Virus record (IMG/VR): IMGVR_UViG_3300020469_000264
Coordinates: 1 to 23,899 of that record
DNA length: 23,899 nt
Source: a virus
Strand: one strand, 5' to 3'
A model generated the notes under the pieces. It worked only from the letters and a program-made list of their open reading frames with translations. It was not told the origin of the DNA and ran no database searches. A program made the translations under genes and the position numbers. Shown here one piece after another: positions 1 through 6,865 of the stretch (position 1 is its first letter; every line of letters starts with the position of its first letter).

Positions 1-81
1 TTTATGCTTTTGATACTGATAAGCGCAATCGCTTAAAAGCATTTTAAGTACTATATCTATTTTGTTTTCTATTTCGTCCAT
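1..81 (-). CDS. partial hypothetical protein, N-terminal 27 residues
   Basis: An ATG at 81..79 opens a frame that stays open through the left edge of the window (27 codons, beginning MDEIENKIDIVLKMLL). It starts one base after the TAA stop of the dexA-like gene, the tight spacing seen throughout this operon. The visible part is charged and probably helical. No domain can be recognised from so little sequence. It is likely the next cistron of the dexA transcript. Only the start and the uninterrupted frame support it. Confidence 0.55.
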   Translation of the reverse strand, partial: MDEIENKIDIVLKMLLSDCAYQYQKHK

Positions 82-82
82 A

Positions 83-622
83 TTAAAATGTTCTTTGTAT
101 ATCCAATACATTGAATACATATTGTACACACTTACATTGAGCTACCACATCTTCAATGGCATTGTGTGCTTTAAAGTCAATCTTGGATTTAATATCGTCT
201 GGTATCAGTCCTGTTACAGTACGAGAGTCTTTTTCATTCCAAAACTTCCACGGCTGTTCCATATCATAGTGGCGATATAAATGACCAAGCATTGGAAAGT
301 CGAACGAAGGCCCTTGGCACCAAATCTTACTTACACCATCGAACCATTCATTTAAAGCGAGTAAACCATCTTTGACCTCAACTCGATCGTGCTCAGAAAA
401 AGTATCATTGCGAACTTCTTCTGATTGTGTGCCCCACCACTTAAGAGTGCCTTTATCAATTATACGACCTTTCTCCACTTGGCCAGATGTATCCAACTTT
501 AAATAAAGTTTGTCGACTGGCTCGTCAGTATTAAAAGGATTGAACTTTGCCGCTCCTATAGTTAGAACAACAGCATCTTGGGTAGTACCCAGAGTTTCTA
601 AATCAACCATTCCTTGCATCAT
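83..622 (-). CDS. dexA: DexA-like 3'-5' exonuclease (RNase H fold, DEDD type)
   Basis: Predicted 3'-5' exonuclease of the Rv2179c/DexA type. In T4, DexA degrades DNA from 3' ends. An N-terminal DxE motif (D7 and E9 in VDLETLGT), a central acidic block around CQGPSFDFPML and a C-terminal HNAIEDVVAQ (the HxAxxD motif) give the two-metal active site. At 179 aa it is shorter than T4 DexA (about 227 aa) but fits the catalytic core. ATGs occur at 622, 619 and 610. The first overlaps the stop of a tiny upstream frame, whereas many family members start just before the MVDLET position, so the start is uncertain by four codons. A sigma70-type promoter lies immediately upstream. The nuclease superfamily is confident; its RNA or DNA preference is not. 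Confidence 0.82.
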   Translation of the reverse strand: MMQGMVDLETLGTTQDAVVLTIGAAKFNPFNTDEPVDKLYLKLDTSGQVEKGRIIDKGTLKWWGTQSEEVRNDTFSEHDRVEVKDGLLALNEWFDGVSKIWCQGPSFDFPMLGHLYRHYDMEQPWKFWNEKDSRTVTGLIPDDIKSKIDFKAHNAIEDVVAQCKCVQYVFNVLDIQRTF

Positions 623-657
623 AATATATTACCTACACATTCTTTAATTTTGTTCAT
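619..657 (-). CDS. possible 12-aa leader peptide upstream of dexA
   Basis: A short frame (MNKIKECVGNIL) begins only 6 nt downstream of the -10 box TATACT and ends in a TGA that overlaps the dexA ATG as ATGA. The geometry would allow leaderless initiation on the peptide followed by translational coupling into dexA. The dexA ATG itself has only a weak upstream AGG. It could equally be an untranslated leader that happens to be open. No homologue is known to me. Confidence 0.25.
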   Translation of the reverse strand: MNKIKECVGNIL

Positions 658-663
658 ATATAT

Positions 664-692
664 AGTATACTATATTTTGGCACAAATGTAAA
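664..692 (-). promoter_or_regulatory. sigma70-type promoter of dexA
   Basis: Read on the minus strand: -35 TTTACA (692..687), 17-nt spacer, -10 TATACT (669..664). It sits directly after the stop of the upstream glycosyltransferase (696) and belongs to the family of eight such promoters in the window. Confidence 0.7.
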
Positions 693-695
693 GAC

Positions 696-1334
696 TTATT
701 TTTCTATTTTCTCTTTAATTATTGCTTTTCCTGCATCGCCAGTCCAATGAATAACTTTTGGTGGAGTTGTCCATTTTCTTTTAGTCTCAACGTCTCGACG
801 GAGCCAATTATACTCATCTGGTATTTGACTAATGTAATTATCATTGTCTTTTACTATATCCCAAAGAACTTCTTGGTCACCACGATTAGTTTGACCTATG
901 CACCTATGGGCCCATACTTCTAATAGCTTAGAATTATTTTCTACGGCAAATACACCGGTTTGCCATCTGCATCCCCAAGAATGGTATGGGTCATTAGCGC
1001 AAGCAATCTTATCGGGTTGCGTGTATTCAAATATATCTGAAATGTTTTCCATTATTTCACAATCTAAATCAATCCAACACTTCTTCACATAGTCAGCTTT
1101 AGCCAGCGCGAGTGGTTTGTAGAACCAAGTTGTAGCTTCTAGCTTAGGGAATCGAATAAATCTGTTACATCGTTTAGATGCCCACTCAGCCCAGTCTTTA
1201 GTCATACCAAAATCACAAATAACAATATCTTCTACCGAGTGATATGCTTGTATGTTCTCTAACCACCAAGGTAACATCCATTGCTGATTAGAATCTACAC
1301 CTGTAACAAAACAATGGTTATCGGAGGTACTCAT
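696..1334 (-). CDS. GT-A fold glycosyltransferase (GT8/GT32-like)
   Basis: Putative glycosyltransferase of 212 aa. The metal-binding DxD is seen as WIDLDCEIMENISDIFEY near the middle, and a C-terminal PPKVIHWTGDAGK resembles the His-containing nucleotide-sugar loop of GT8-like enzymes. The start at 1334 is chosen because GGAG lies 6 nt upstream; an upstream GTG at 1346 would destroy that spacing. The gene overlaps the end of the preceding glycosyltransferase gene by 17 nt, so the two are co-translated. Three glycosyltransferases and a methyltransferase in a row point to a glycan or base modification pathway. The acceptor (host surface glycan, virion protein or modified DNA) cannot be told from sequence. 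Confidence 0.72.
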   Translation of the reverse strand: MSTSDNHCFVTGVDSNQQWMLPWWLENIQAYHSVEDIVICDFGMTKDWAEWASKRCNRFIRFPKLEATTWFYKPLALAKADYVKKCWIDLDCEIMENISDIFEYTQPDKIACANDPYHSWGCRWQTGVFAVENNSKLLEVWAHRCIGQTNRGDQEVLWDIVKDNDNYISQIPDEYNWLRRDVETKRKWTTPPKVIHWTGDAGKAIIKEKIEK

Positions 1335-2145
1335 AAAATTCTCCACTTTCTATTTCGTTAATAGTAAATTGACAATTAGCCACCTTAGCGCTCCATGTCA
1401 TTACATCTTCTTTTGTTGGCATCTTCAGATTGTCTACGTTTTCATAAGAAGTGGCCGAGATAGATGAACATACATTTGATTTATCAACTATAGCTGGTAC
1501 TCCATTAACAAGTGCATCAATCGCGGTCAAACTCATATTAGTTACCAGGGCAGATGAGGTTTTTAAATCTTCACTGATTGGTTTATTCCACCACTTATTA
1601 TCTGGTCTAGGCTTATTTCTAAACTCTACTGAGCGAGACGTATGTGATTTTAATTTTTTTACTGCGTTGTATGTCCACTCAGATTGACTCATATTATTTT
1701 GAAAATTACATACAGAATCTGATGAGGGCGTTATTAGAATTGGCCCGTCGTTTTGAACTTCAGCTTGTTCGTATTCTAATATTTTTTTAGCATAAGGAAT
1801 GTTATCTAGTTTTAATAATTTTTTAAATCTAGTATCATCATCAGATACATCTGTTAAGTCATTATGCAAACCACCTTTACAGAATCTATAGTAAGTAGCT
1901 GTCTTTTCAAGAACTTTAGGCGTGGGATATCTGTGGATATATGTACTCAAATAGCCACAATCAACTATCCACCATTCTTCTCCTCTTTCTTTACATTTTT
2001 CAATCTCTGGTTGATTAGTAGAACCCAATCCCCAAAATAAATGTATCTTTTTTGAGCCAGCCCAACGGACATTAGCTTTTTCTACCCCTTTAAAGATTGC
2101 GTTTGAAAGACACGCCCCCCATGCTATTTTATGACAAACAAACAT
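1318..2145 (-). CDS. putative GT-B-like glycosyltransferase or capsule-synthesis-type protein
   Basis: 275-aa soluble protein. Its C-terminal third holds ALVTNMSLTAIDALVNGVP followed by AIVDKSN, which resembles the nucleotide-sugar-binding end of GT-B enzymes and KpsS-type capsule proteins (serine, then an alpha helix, then G-x-P). The N-terminal half has aromatic-rich segments (HLFWGLGS, EEWWIVDCGYL) but no motif I can name. Its ATG overlaps the TAA of the preceding glycosyltransferase as TAATG, so translation is coupled. The function is inferred from this weak C-terminal resemblance and the neighbours. Confidence 0.5.
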   Translation of the reverse strand: MFVCHKIAWGACLSNAIFKGVEKANVRWAGSKKIHLFWGLGSTNQPEIEKCKERGEEWWIVDCGYLSTYIHRYPTPKVLEKTATYYRFCKGGLHNDLTDVSDDDTRFKKLLKLDNIPYAKKILEYEQAEVQNDGPILITPSSDSVCNFQNNMSQSEWTYNAVKKLKSHTSRSVEFRNKPRPDNKWWNKPISEDLKTSSALVTNMSLTAIDALVNGVPAIVDKSNVCSSISATSYENVDNLKMPTKEDVMTWSAKVANCQFTINEIESGEFYEYLR

Positions 2146-2822
2146 TATTTACCTAACTTTAATTCATTACATTCAGCATGGTACTTGAACCAGTCTTCTG
2201 CGTAATCAATTTCTTCATAACCCTTAAAGTATGGTCCACCTTCAGTGTAATGAATATTCTTTACGTCTTCTTTACATTCATATTCATCAGCTAACCAATT
2301 CCATTCAAGTGGTAAACTACCAATTAAGTCTTCTGATTCTAACCATTTAAATTGGTGAAGTTCTAATCCACTTGCACTATTCACATAGTCTGGTGTTAGA
2401 GTTGAACACTTTTTACAATTCATTAGCATGAATGAAGACCAATTCTTTTTAGGGTAAACAGTTTGTACTTGACCTAAGAATTTAGTCTGACTCTTTGGAA
2501 TGTAATCGTGTTGACATACCTGGACAGCATACTTATCGTCACGCAATCTCCATAGCTCTGCGATGTCTGCTTTCATTAACATATCGCAATCCATAAACAA
2601 CGCCCAACCTTGGTAGTTCATTAGGTGTGGTATAATAAATCTACTGAAAGAGAACTCAGTAGAAGAAAGATTGTTTCTTTCTCGGACGAATGTATCTTTG
2701 ATATTATCAAGATATATCGGTGTAATTGCAATCGGCTGACTGCTATTTTTCAATATAGAATAAGATAGTGTATTGAATGCTACCTTTTCTTTTGAATCGT
2801 ATCCTACGAATATATTAATCAT
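2145..2822 (-). CDS. GT8-like glycosyltransferase (GT-A fold)
   Basis: 225-aa protein strongly resembling a family of short GT8-like glycosyltransferases found in marine phages and proteobacteria. It starts MINIFVGYDSKE, has SSTEFSFSRFIIPHL, then the metal-binding FMDCDMLMKADIAELW (DxD motif), QHDYIPK, KFLGQVQTVYPKKNWSS, LPLEWNWLADEY and a terminal HYTEGGPYF loop. All the family blocks are present in order, so it appears intact. It overlaps the upstream gene by 4 nt (ATGA) and the next gene by one base. The acceptor is unknown. Possible roles are modification of host lipopolysaccharide or glycan, or virion glycosylation. Confidence 0.82.
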   Translation of the reverse strand: MINIFVGYDSKEKVAFNTLSYSILKNSSQPIAITPIYLDNIKDTFVRERNNLSSTEFSFSRFIIPHLMNYQGWALFMDCDMLMKADIAELWRLRDDKYAVQVCQHDYIPKSQTKFLGQVQTVYPKKNWSSFMLMNCKKCSTLTPDYVNSASGLELHQFKWLESEDLIGSLPLEWNWLADEYECKEDVKNIHYTEGGPYFKGYEEIDYAEDWFKYHAECNELKLGK

Positions 2823-3058
2823 TTTTGATTCAACGCTCCATTTTTAATTGCTAATAAGTAAAGTTCTTTATAATCTTCATTACTTTTACTTAGTGGGTGA
2901 TGTCTAAACTGATTGCACAATTCAAGTATTTCTTTTTTGTGTCTTACCTCTATTTTCAAAAGCTCATCTTCTGTTGTCATCAATGGAAGGCGTGCTTGTT
3001 TTTCATTGGCATTTAGCCAATCTTCTGTTTCTTTTATTTTTATATCTATGAAGTCCAT
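2819..3058 (-). CDS. hypothetical 79-aa helical protein
   Basis: Small charged protein, predicted mostly helical (runs such as IKIKETEDWL and LLKIEVRHKKEILELC, possibly a short coiled coil). It overlaps the methyltransferase gene by 13 nt and the following glycosyltransferase by 4 nt, so it lies inside the same operon. No domain is recognised. It could be an accessory subunit of its modification-gene neighbours, but nothing in the sequence shows this. Confidence 0.6.
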   Translation of the reverse strand: MDFIDIKIKETEDWLNANEKQARLPLMTTEDELLKIEVRHKKEILELCNQFRHHPLSKSNEDYKELYLLAIKNGALNQK

Positions 3059-3582
3059 TTTTTTCTAGTAATAATTTTAAAGCCATGATTGTCTTGATGT
3101 ACATCTTCTATAATGTCCCAGCGCTGTTCTATCTTTGGTTTCCACCAAGCAAAATTTTCTTGTATTAAATGCGCGTTACGACCGTCTGATAATACCTTTC
3201 TTGCAGGACCTGTCGCAACTGTAAAGAAACCATATAAGCTAGTATTCTCTAACATTTCATCTAAAACATTATCGAGTAGGTTTGGCTCAATGTGTTCTAA
3301 TACATCAACACAAACTAATAAATCGTATATACCTTCTGGTATATTTCTTATATCTATAACTGCTGGGTCATAAGCAGCATACTCGCCTTTATAACCATTT
3401 TCATATAAGCCCGGCCTTAGCCTTTGTTTGCCAGCACCATAATCTAGAATTGATTTACAATTATATTTTACTGCGAACTTAGCAACTTCAGGCGAGTGCT
3501 TAATACTCATTACACCATAATTTGGATTGGCATGGAGTTGTAATTGCAAATCTAAGTATTCATCTGATATAATTTTATTCAT
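3046..3582 (-). CDS. class I SAM-dependent methyltransferase
   Basis: 178-aa protein with the Rossmann methyltransferase signature: motif I SILDYGAGKQRLRPG (about residues 44-58), an acidic second strand (AAYDPAVID) and motif IV DLLVCVDVLEHIEPN. The VLEH type of motif is typical of small-molecule or sugar methyltransferases (Methyltransf_11/23), and no DNA-methyltransferase DPPY/NPPY motif is present. The start overlaps the upstream ParB-like gene as ATGA. Lying between ParB-like proteins and glycosyltransferases, it may methylate a sugar or glycan. The substrate is unknown. Confidence 0.75.
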   Translation of the reverse strand: MNKIISDEYLDLQLQLHANPNYGVMSIKHSPEVAKFAVKYNCKSILDYGAGKQRLRPGLYENGYKGEYAAYDPAVIDIRNIPEGIYDLLVCVDVLEHIEPNLLDNVLDEMLENTSLYGFFTVATGPARKVLSDGRNAHLIQENFAWWKPKIEQRWDIIEDVHQDNHGFKIITRKKWTS

Positions 3583-3995
3583 TTTGGTATTTCTGTATGT
3601 TCTATATGAGTATGGCGTTTTACTAATTCTCTTTCATCTGTCGATGTAATCAAATAACCTTCTATAAATTCATAGCCTTTTTGTTGAGCATATAATACTC
3701 TTTTATTTCCAACATGAACGTAATAGCCTTCGATTAAAGAACCATCTTCTTTTCTGTGATGTGGATTCTTTGGTAAAATTCTTTCTGATACCCATTCAGG
3801 CTCGTGTGTTGTGACAGCAATAGGAAATTGCATTCCTGCATTTTCAAAAGATTCCGTATATCCAAACTGGTTAGAGCGATTAGTAATCCATTCATTGCTT
3901 GGTATAATTCGTATATCGGCCACTCTTAGATTTTGTAAAGGCAGATGAGTTAATCCAGTTGGATGCCACTTAGCTTTAAGTATCTTTTTCTGCAT
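3579..3995 (-). CDS. ParB/sulfiredoxin-like nuclease-domain protein (copy 2)
   Basis: 138-aa protein with a ParB N-terminal/sulfiredoxin-like layout: an N-terminal strand-turn LPLQNLRVADIRIIPSNEW, then GMQFPIAVTTHE (the substrate-proximal PI-V strand) and a C-terminal HVGNKRVLYAQQKGYEFIEG. The last matches the GxxR motif of the fold with K in GNKR. It follows a related gene (3976..4455) with a 20-nt overlap and probably arose from it by old duplication. Family members act as CTP-dependent clamps, nucleases or nucleotide-modifying enzymes. No helix-turn-helix follows, so plasmid-type partitioning is unlikely. Confidence 0.6.
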   Translation of the reverse strand: MQKKILKAKWHPTGLTHLPLQNLRVADIRIIPSNEWITNRSNQFGYTESFENAGMQFPIAVTTHEPEWVSERILPKNPHHRKEDGSLIEGYYVHVGNKRVLYAQQKGYEFIEGYLITSTDERELVKRHTHIEHTEIPK

Positions 3996-4455
3996 AAAAT
4001 TGTTGGTGAGTTTCTCTCATTGTTTTTTGCAGAGCGTGGGCAGCTTCAAAGCTTGGCATCATAGCACAATCAATATGACTATATCCTAATTCGCGAGCTA
4101 TCCAAAGTCTATTTGAACCACCCCATACTACATTCATTTTAACATTTAAATCTTCAGCCATCCAAAAGGGTAAGTCATTGATCTTATTACCCCACTTAGC
4201 TTTCTGACCTTTAAGTTCAGCTCGAGTGCAATTAACTACCATTATTGGCCAGTCCATACCGTTTTCCATTATTGATTTTTTAACTGGCTCGTAAAAATCA
4301 ATACCATTATGTATTATGGCTTTTGGAACTGAAGCCCATACTCCATCTACTCGAAGTTGTTCAATAGGGTATGTCTTACCTTTGTATGCAGGTTCTAAAT
4401 CAGATGTGATATAAAGACACCCTTGGCTGTGTAATCTACTTTTCAATATATTCAT
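3976..4455 (-). CDS. ParB/sulfiredoxin-like domain protein (copy 1)
   Basis: 159-aa protein with the same domain plan as the next gene: YPIEQLRVDGVWASVP, MENGMDWPIMVVNCT and VVWGGSNRLWIARELGYSHI (a GxxR motif as GGSNR). A central insert (ELKGQKAKWGNKINDLPFW) distinguishes it from copy 2. The start overlaps the stop of the primase-like gene as TAATG. Its role may be linked to the primase-like, methyltransferase and glycosyltransferase genes in the same operon. The fold assignment is by motif only. Confidence 0.58.
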   Translation of the reverse strand: MNILKSRLHSQGCLYITSDLEPAYKGKTYPIEQLRVDGVWASVPKAIIHNGIDFYEPVKKSIMENGMDWPIMVVNCTRAELKGQKAKWGNKINDLPFWMAEDLNVKMNVVWGGSNRLWIARELGYSHIDCAMMPSFEAAHALQKTMRETHQQFYAEKDT

Positions 4456-5396
4456 TATAATTCACTACTTAATACATATTCTAATGCTCTTTGAGCTTCT
4501 TTTTCAATTGGTCTATTCTTGTACCAGCCACCCGTTTCTAAATCTATTTGTCTACATAGAATAGTAATGTCAGTTGCTGTTATAGGATATTTATACTTGA
4601 TAGCAGACCCCGCTATTGAAATCATTATCTGAAACATTTTGTGATACCATCCCGCTTCAGATATAGTACGGTACTCGTCTACTAATCGTTTATGTACGAA
4701 CTTACAATCGTGGTATGAAGACCAGGTGTAGTCGTCGTTAGTAAGACTATCTTTTCTATGTTGAAGAATTGCTCTTTGCATTTCAACAGGAAGTTTAGAT
4801 AAGAAGGTACCACTATTATCTACATACTCGTGCCGATCCATTAGCTCTTTAGGATTTAGTTCTTTACCTTTATTGGCGAAGCAAAAGTTAAATGCATTTG
4901 GATATAATGCTGGTATATAATACATACGAGATAAGTCTTTGGTTTGTGGATCGCCAATAGAATTGAACTCTTTATTTAGTGCATACCAGAAGTGTTTAAT
5001 CTTATCTGCTTCGATATCATTTTGTAATCTGAATACGATTCTAAACTTAGCCTTTTCTTTTGTAGAAGAAGCTGTTGAGTAACATATGTATTCGAATGGT
5101 TTGAATTGTTTTACTGCTTCTTCAAAGGTAGTATCATAGTCATCAATATCTAGTGCACACCAACCTGCCCATTTGATTACATTGGCATTTGCTCGTGTAG
5201 TACCTTTATCATAAACTGCTGGTGTAATTAGAGGAGATGGTTTAAGATGAGACTTCTCACCTTTCTTTGGTTTATAACCTTCTTTCTTGCTCATACTAAA
5301 CAACGCGGCAGAGAACTTATCCCAATCTTCGAATGAGAATCGTCTATGTGTTTTATTATCAAATATGCTAGGGAATGCTGTAAACTCTATTACCAT
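4455..5396 (-). CDS. putative archaeo-eukaryotic-primase-like (VirE-N/BT4734-like) replication protein
   Basis: 313-aa protein. The core WAGWCALDIDDYDTTFEEAV supplies a DxD pair at the end of a hydrophobic strand, and ICYSTASSTKEKAKFRIVFRL resembles the second conserved block (Ser/Thr-rich turn, then an Arg strand) of AEP/VirE-N-type proteins. The canonical S-x-H histidine is not evident, so polymerase activity is doubtful. The C-terminal ~100 residues look helical (PriCT-like position). It overlaps the upstream 45-aa gene by 7 nt and precedes two ParB-like genes. A T4-type gp41/gp61 primosome may lie outside the window, so this would be an accessory replication or initiation factor. Moderate to low certainty. 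Confidence 0.45.
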   Translation of the reverse strand: MVIEFTAFPSIFDNKTHRRFSFEDWDKFSAALFSMSKKEGYKPKKGEKSHLKPSPLITPAVYDKGTTRANANVIKWAGWCALDIDDYDTTFEEAVKQFKPFEYICYSTASSTKEKAKFRIVFRLQNDIEADKIKHFWYALNKEFNSIGDPQTKDLSRMYYIPALYPNAFNFCFANKGKELNPKELMDRHEYVDNSGTFLSKLPVEMQRAILQHRKDSLTNDDYTWSSYHDCKFVHKRLVDEYRTISEAGWYHKMFQIMISIAGSAIKYKYPITATDITILCRQIDLETGGWYKNRPIEKEAQRALEYVLSSEL

Positions 5397-5527
5397 CTAT
5401 CTGTCCAATTATCGTCACCTTCTTCTAAATCATTAAACCACTTATCTAATAGTGGCCACACTACCATTCCAATAAATGCAATTCCTAGAACTACAACCCC
5501 TATAAGTATTAGTGTACTTTGGTCCAT
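5390..5527 (-). CDS. 45-aa single-pass membrane peptide
   Basis: A short frame (MDQSTLILIGVVVLGIAF at its start) with one hydrophobic helix of about 20 residues, followed by a Trp- and acid-rich tail (LDKWFNDLEEGDDNW). It fills the gap between 5397 and 5530 and overlaps the next gene by 7 nt (ATGGTAA), the spacing expected of a real cistron. No Shine-Dalgarno sequence is obvious. Function unknown. Confidence 0.55.
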   Translation of the reverse strand: MDQSTLILIGVVVLGIAFIGMVVWPLLDKWFNDLEEGDDNWTDRW

Positions 5528-5532
5528 ATTTG

Positions 5533-5673
5533 TTAATACCTTGATTCCTCGTCTTTTCTTCTAAACCGACTATCTATCCAACATTTACCCCAATATAAAA
5601 TACCAAGCCAAACTGTGAATAGGATACCATCTAAGTAAGACAGTTCATTCCATGCTGTTACTGCTCCGTCCAT
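5533..5673 (-). CDS. 46-aa membrane-associated peptide
   Basis: Starts at 5673, one base after the stop of the 96-aa gene (TAATATG). The longer upstream frame is rejected because it would overlap that gene extensively. The sequence has a hydrophobic aromatic segment (GILFTVWLGILYWG) and a basic-acidic tail (RFRRKDEESRY), consistent with a small inner-membrane peptide. Together with the neighbouring 45-aa peptide it forms a pair of tiny membrane genes. Function unknown. Confidence 0.5.
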   Translation of the reverse strand: MDGAVTAWNELSYLDGILFTVWLGILYWGKCWIDSRFRRKDEESRY

Positions 5674-5674
5674 A

Positions 5675-5965
5675 TTATTCGTCCTCTGTAAAAATTTCTT
5701 CTCCAACTGGCAAAGTCGATATACCAGCTTCGTATAGCGTACTCTCAAAAATTAGGTCGCCCCAATCATCTTCGCCCATTTCTAAAATCCAATCGGGTGT
5801 GTCGGTAAATGTATCGCCATCTTCATCTATATAATGAAGCATTGATTCGTTTGAATCTTCTTCAATACAGATGGTTAAAGGTCTACCATCAACTTCTAAC
5901 TTATAATTAGTTGTGGTTTTAAAATAAACCTCGTTAGGTTTTTCTATTAATTTAATTGTACTCAT
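5675..5965 (-). CDS. hypothetical 96-aa acidic protein
   Basis: Acidic protein, probably beta-rich in its N-terminal part (YFKTTTNYKLEVDGRPLTI) and with an Asp/Trp-rich C-terminal half (DWILEMGEDDWGDLIFE). The start overlaps the mazG stop as ATGA. I recognise no domain. The strong negative charge would suit a DNA mimic or protein-binding role, but that is speculation. It is in the mazG transcription unit. Confidence 0.6.
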   Translation of the reverse strand: MSTIKLIEKPNEVYFKTTTNYKLEVDGRPLTICIEEDSNESMLHYIDEDGDTFTDTPDWILEMGEDDWGDLIFESTLYEAGISTLPVGEEIFTEDE

Positions 5966-6372
5966 AAATCTTTTAACTTGCCATGGTTATCTTTGTGGCT
6001 TGGAGCTTTCCAACCTTCTGGTTTGATTAGGTCTGGCAATCCAAACGGATTTGGCCTCCCTGGTTTTACACCGACTTCTTTATTGATGTTCGCTCTCAAT
6101 ACTTCGTCCCATGCGTCGTCAGCATCAACACCAAACAAATCCATAGTACCAATTGCGAATACGCAAATATCGATTAGTGCATCGACTGTTTCTTCTGCAT
6201 CGATTGGTAAATTGTCGGCAGTTGCTGACTTGAGCTCGTCTACTTCTTCCTGTACACATGCTACTCTAAATCGTAAGAAAGCTTTTAGCGCTTGCTTATC
6301 CATTTTTTCAATTGCTTCATGCACTTTGAACTTCTCGTGCATGTATCTCATATCTGACGTACAGTTTCTCAT
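5962..6372 (-). CDS. mazG: MazG-like nucleotide pyrophosphohydrolase
   Basis: 136-aa all-alpha NTP pyrophosphohydrolase of the MazG/PRA-PH superfamily. The metal site is seen as VQEEVDELKSA (ExxE on helix 1, about residues 41-47) and AEETVDALIDICVFAIGTM (ExxD on helix 2). The length fits a single-domain phage MazG. Such enzymes hydrolyse (d)NTPs, and in marine phages they may lower alarmone or non-canonical nucleotide pools. A sigma70-type promoter ends 24 nt upstream, and AAGAGA precedes the ATG by 6 nt. It is the first gene of an operon reading into the 96-aa and small membrane genes. Confidence 0.78.
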   Translation of the reverse strand: MRNCTSDMRYMHEKFKVHEAIEKMDKQALKAFLRFRVACVQEEVDELKSATADNLPIDAEETVDALIDICVFAIGTMDLFGVDADDAWDEVLRANINKEVGVKPGRPNPFGLPDLIKPEGWKAPSHKDNHGKLKDL

Positions 6373-6396
6373 ATATTATCTCTTATTATGTTGACT

Positions 6397-6425
6397 ATTA
6401 TACTATAATTCATCGTGATTGTCAA
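6397..6425 (-). promoter_or_regulatory. sigma70-type promoter of mazG
   Basis: Consensus -35 TTGACA (6425..6420), 17-nt spacer, consensus -10 TATAAT (6402..6397). It is embedded in the last codons of the preceding 65-aa gene, whose stop is at 6405..6403. Confidence 0.8.
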
Positions 6426-6600
6426 TCTCATCTTGATGTATTTTCTTAAAATGTTTTGCTTTTCTATCTCCGTGGACTTTAGTTTTTGAGTTCATCAGTC
6501 CTTGGCGAGTTTTACGTACACCCGAAAAGTCGATTGCATCGTAGTTATCTTTATAGGCTTTATCGTTATAGCCTTTCTTTGGTGTCATTCCTTTACCCAT
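6403..6600 (-). CDS. hypothetical 65-aa basic protein
   Basis: Starts at 6600 (MGKGMTPKKGYNDKAYKDN), overlapping the transporter gene's end by 8 nt. A frame extending to 6657 is rejected because it runs deep into the transporter. The N-terminal and middle parts are Lys/Arg-rich and the last ten residues acidic (DEIDNHDEL), the latter also encoding the mazG -35 box. It is likely disordered and possibly nucleic-acid binding. No family recognised. Confidence 0.55.
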   Translation of the reverse strand: MGKGMTPKKGYNDKAYKDNYDAIDFSGVRKTRQGLMNSKTKVHGDRKAKHFKKIHQDEIDNHDEL

Positions 6601-6865
6601 TGTTCTTATTCTTATATTTGTAGTATACACATACCATAAAGACTGCTGAGAATCCACTTAGTACGTAATTTAAAAGTAACCAGAAGTCTAAACCAAATCG
6701 CATTACAGCATATCCAGATGCTGAAGCATAGCCTATAATAGATAATATATATAGCATAATGCTTATGTCATCTACTGACTTAGTTCTAAGTGACTTTGCG
6801 ATCTGTGGCCAGTAACAACTAATGAAACAAAAGTTATATACAAATCCTAATGTATTTTCAATCAT
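6593..6865 (-). CDS. SemiSWEET/PQ-loop (MtN3) small transporter
   Basis: 90-aa protein with three predicted membrane helices and the PQ-loop signature: LGFVYNFCFISCYWPQIAKS, then LRTKSVDDISIMLYIL, then two further helices and a basic tail (YYKYKNKNNG). This is the size and order of a bacterial SemiSWEET, a half-transporter that dimerises and facilitates sugar movement across the inner membrane. The start at 6865 gives an ATGA overlap with the polymerase stop; a longer frame to 6907 is discarded. A sugar transporter next to a phage replication gene is unusual. It may alter host carbon uptake or efflux. The substrate is unknown. Confidence 0.72.
   Translation of the reverse strand: MIENTLGFVYNFCFISCYWPQIAKSLRTKSVDDISIMLYILSIIGYASASGYAVMRFGLDFWLLLNYVLSGFSAVFMVCVYYKYKNKNNG

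Noticed and set aside
2145-2822. T4-type DNA alpha/beta-glucosyltransferase
   Set aside because: Sequence blocks match GT8-like glycosyltransferases, not the T4 DNA glucosyltransferases, and no hydroxymethylase is in view.
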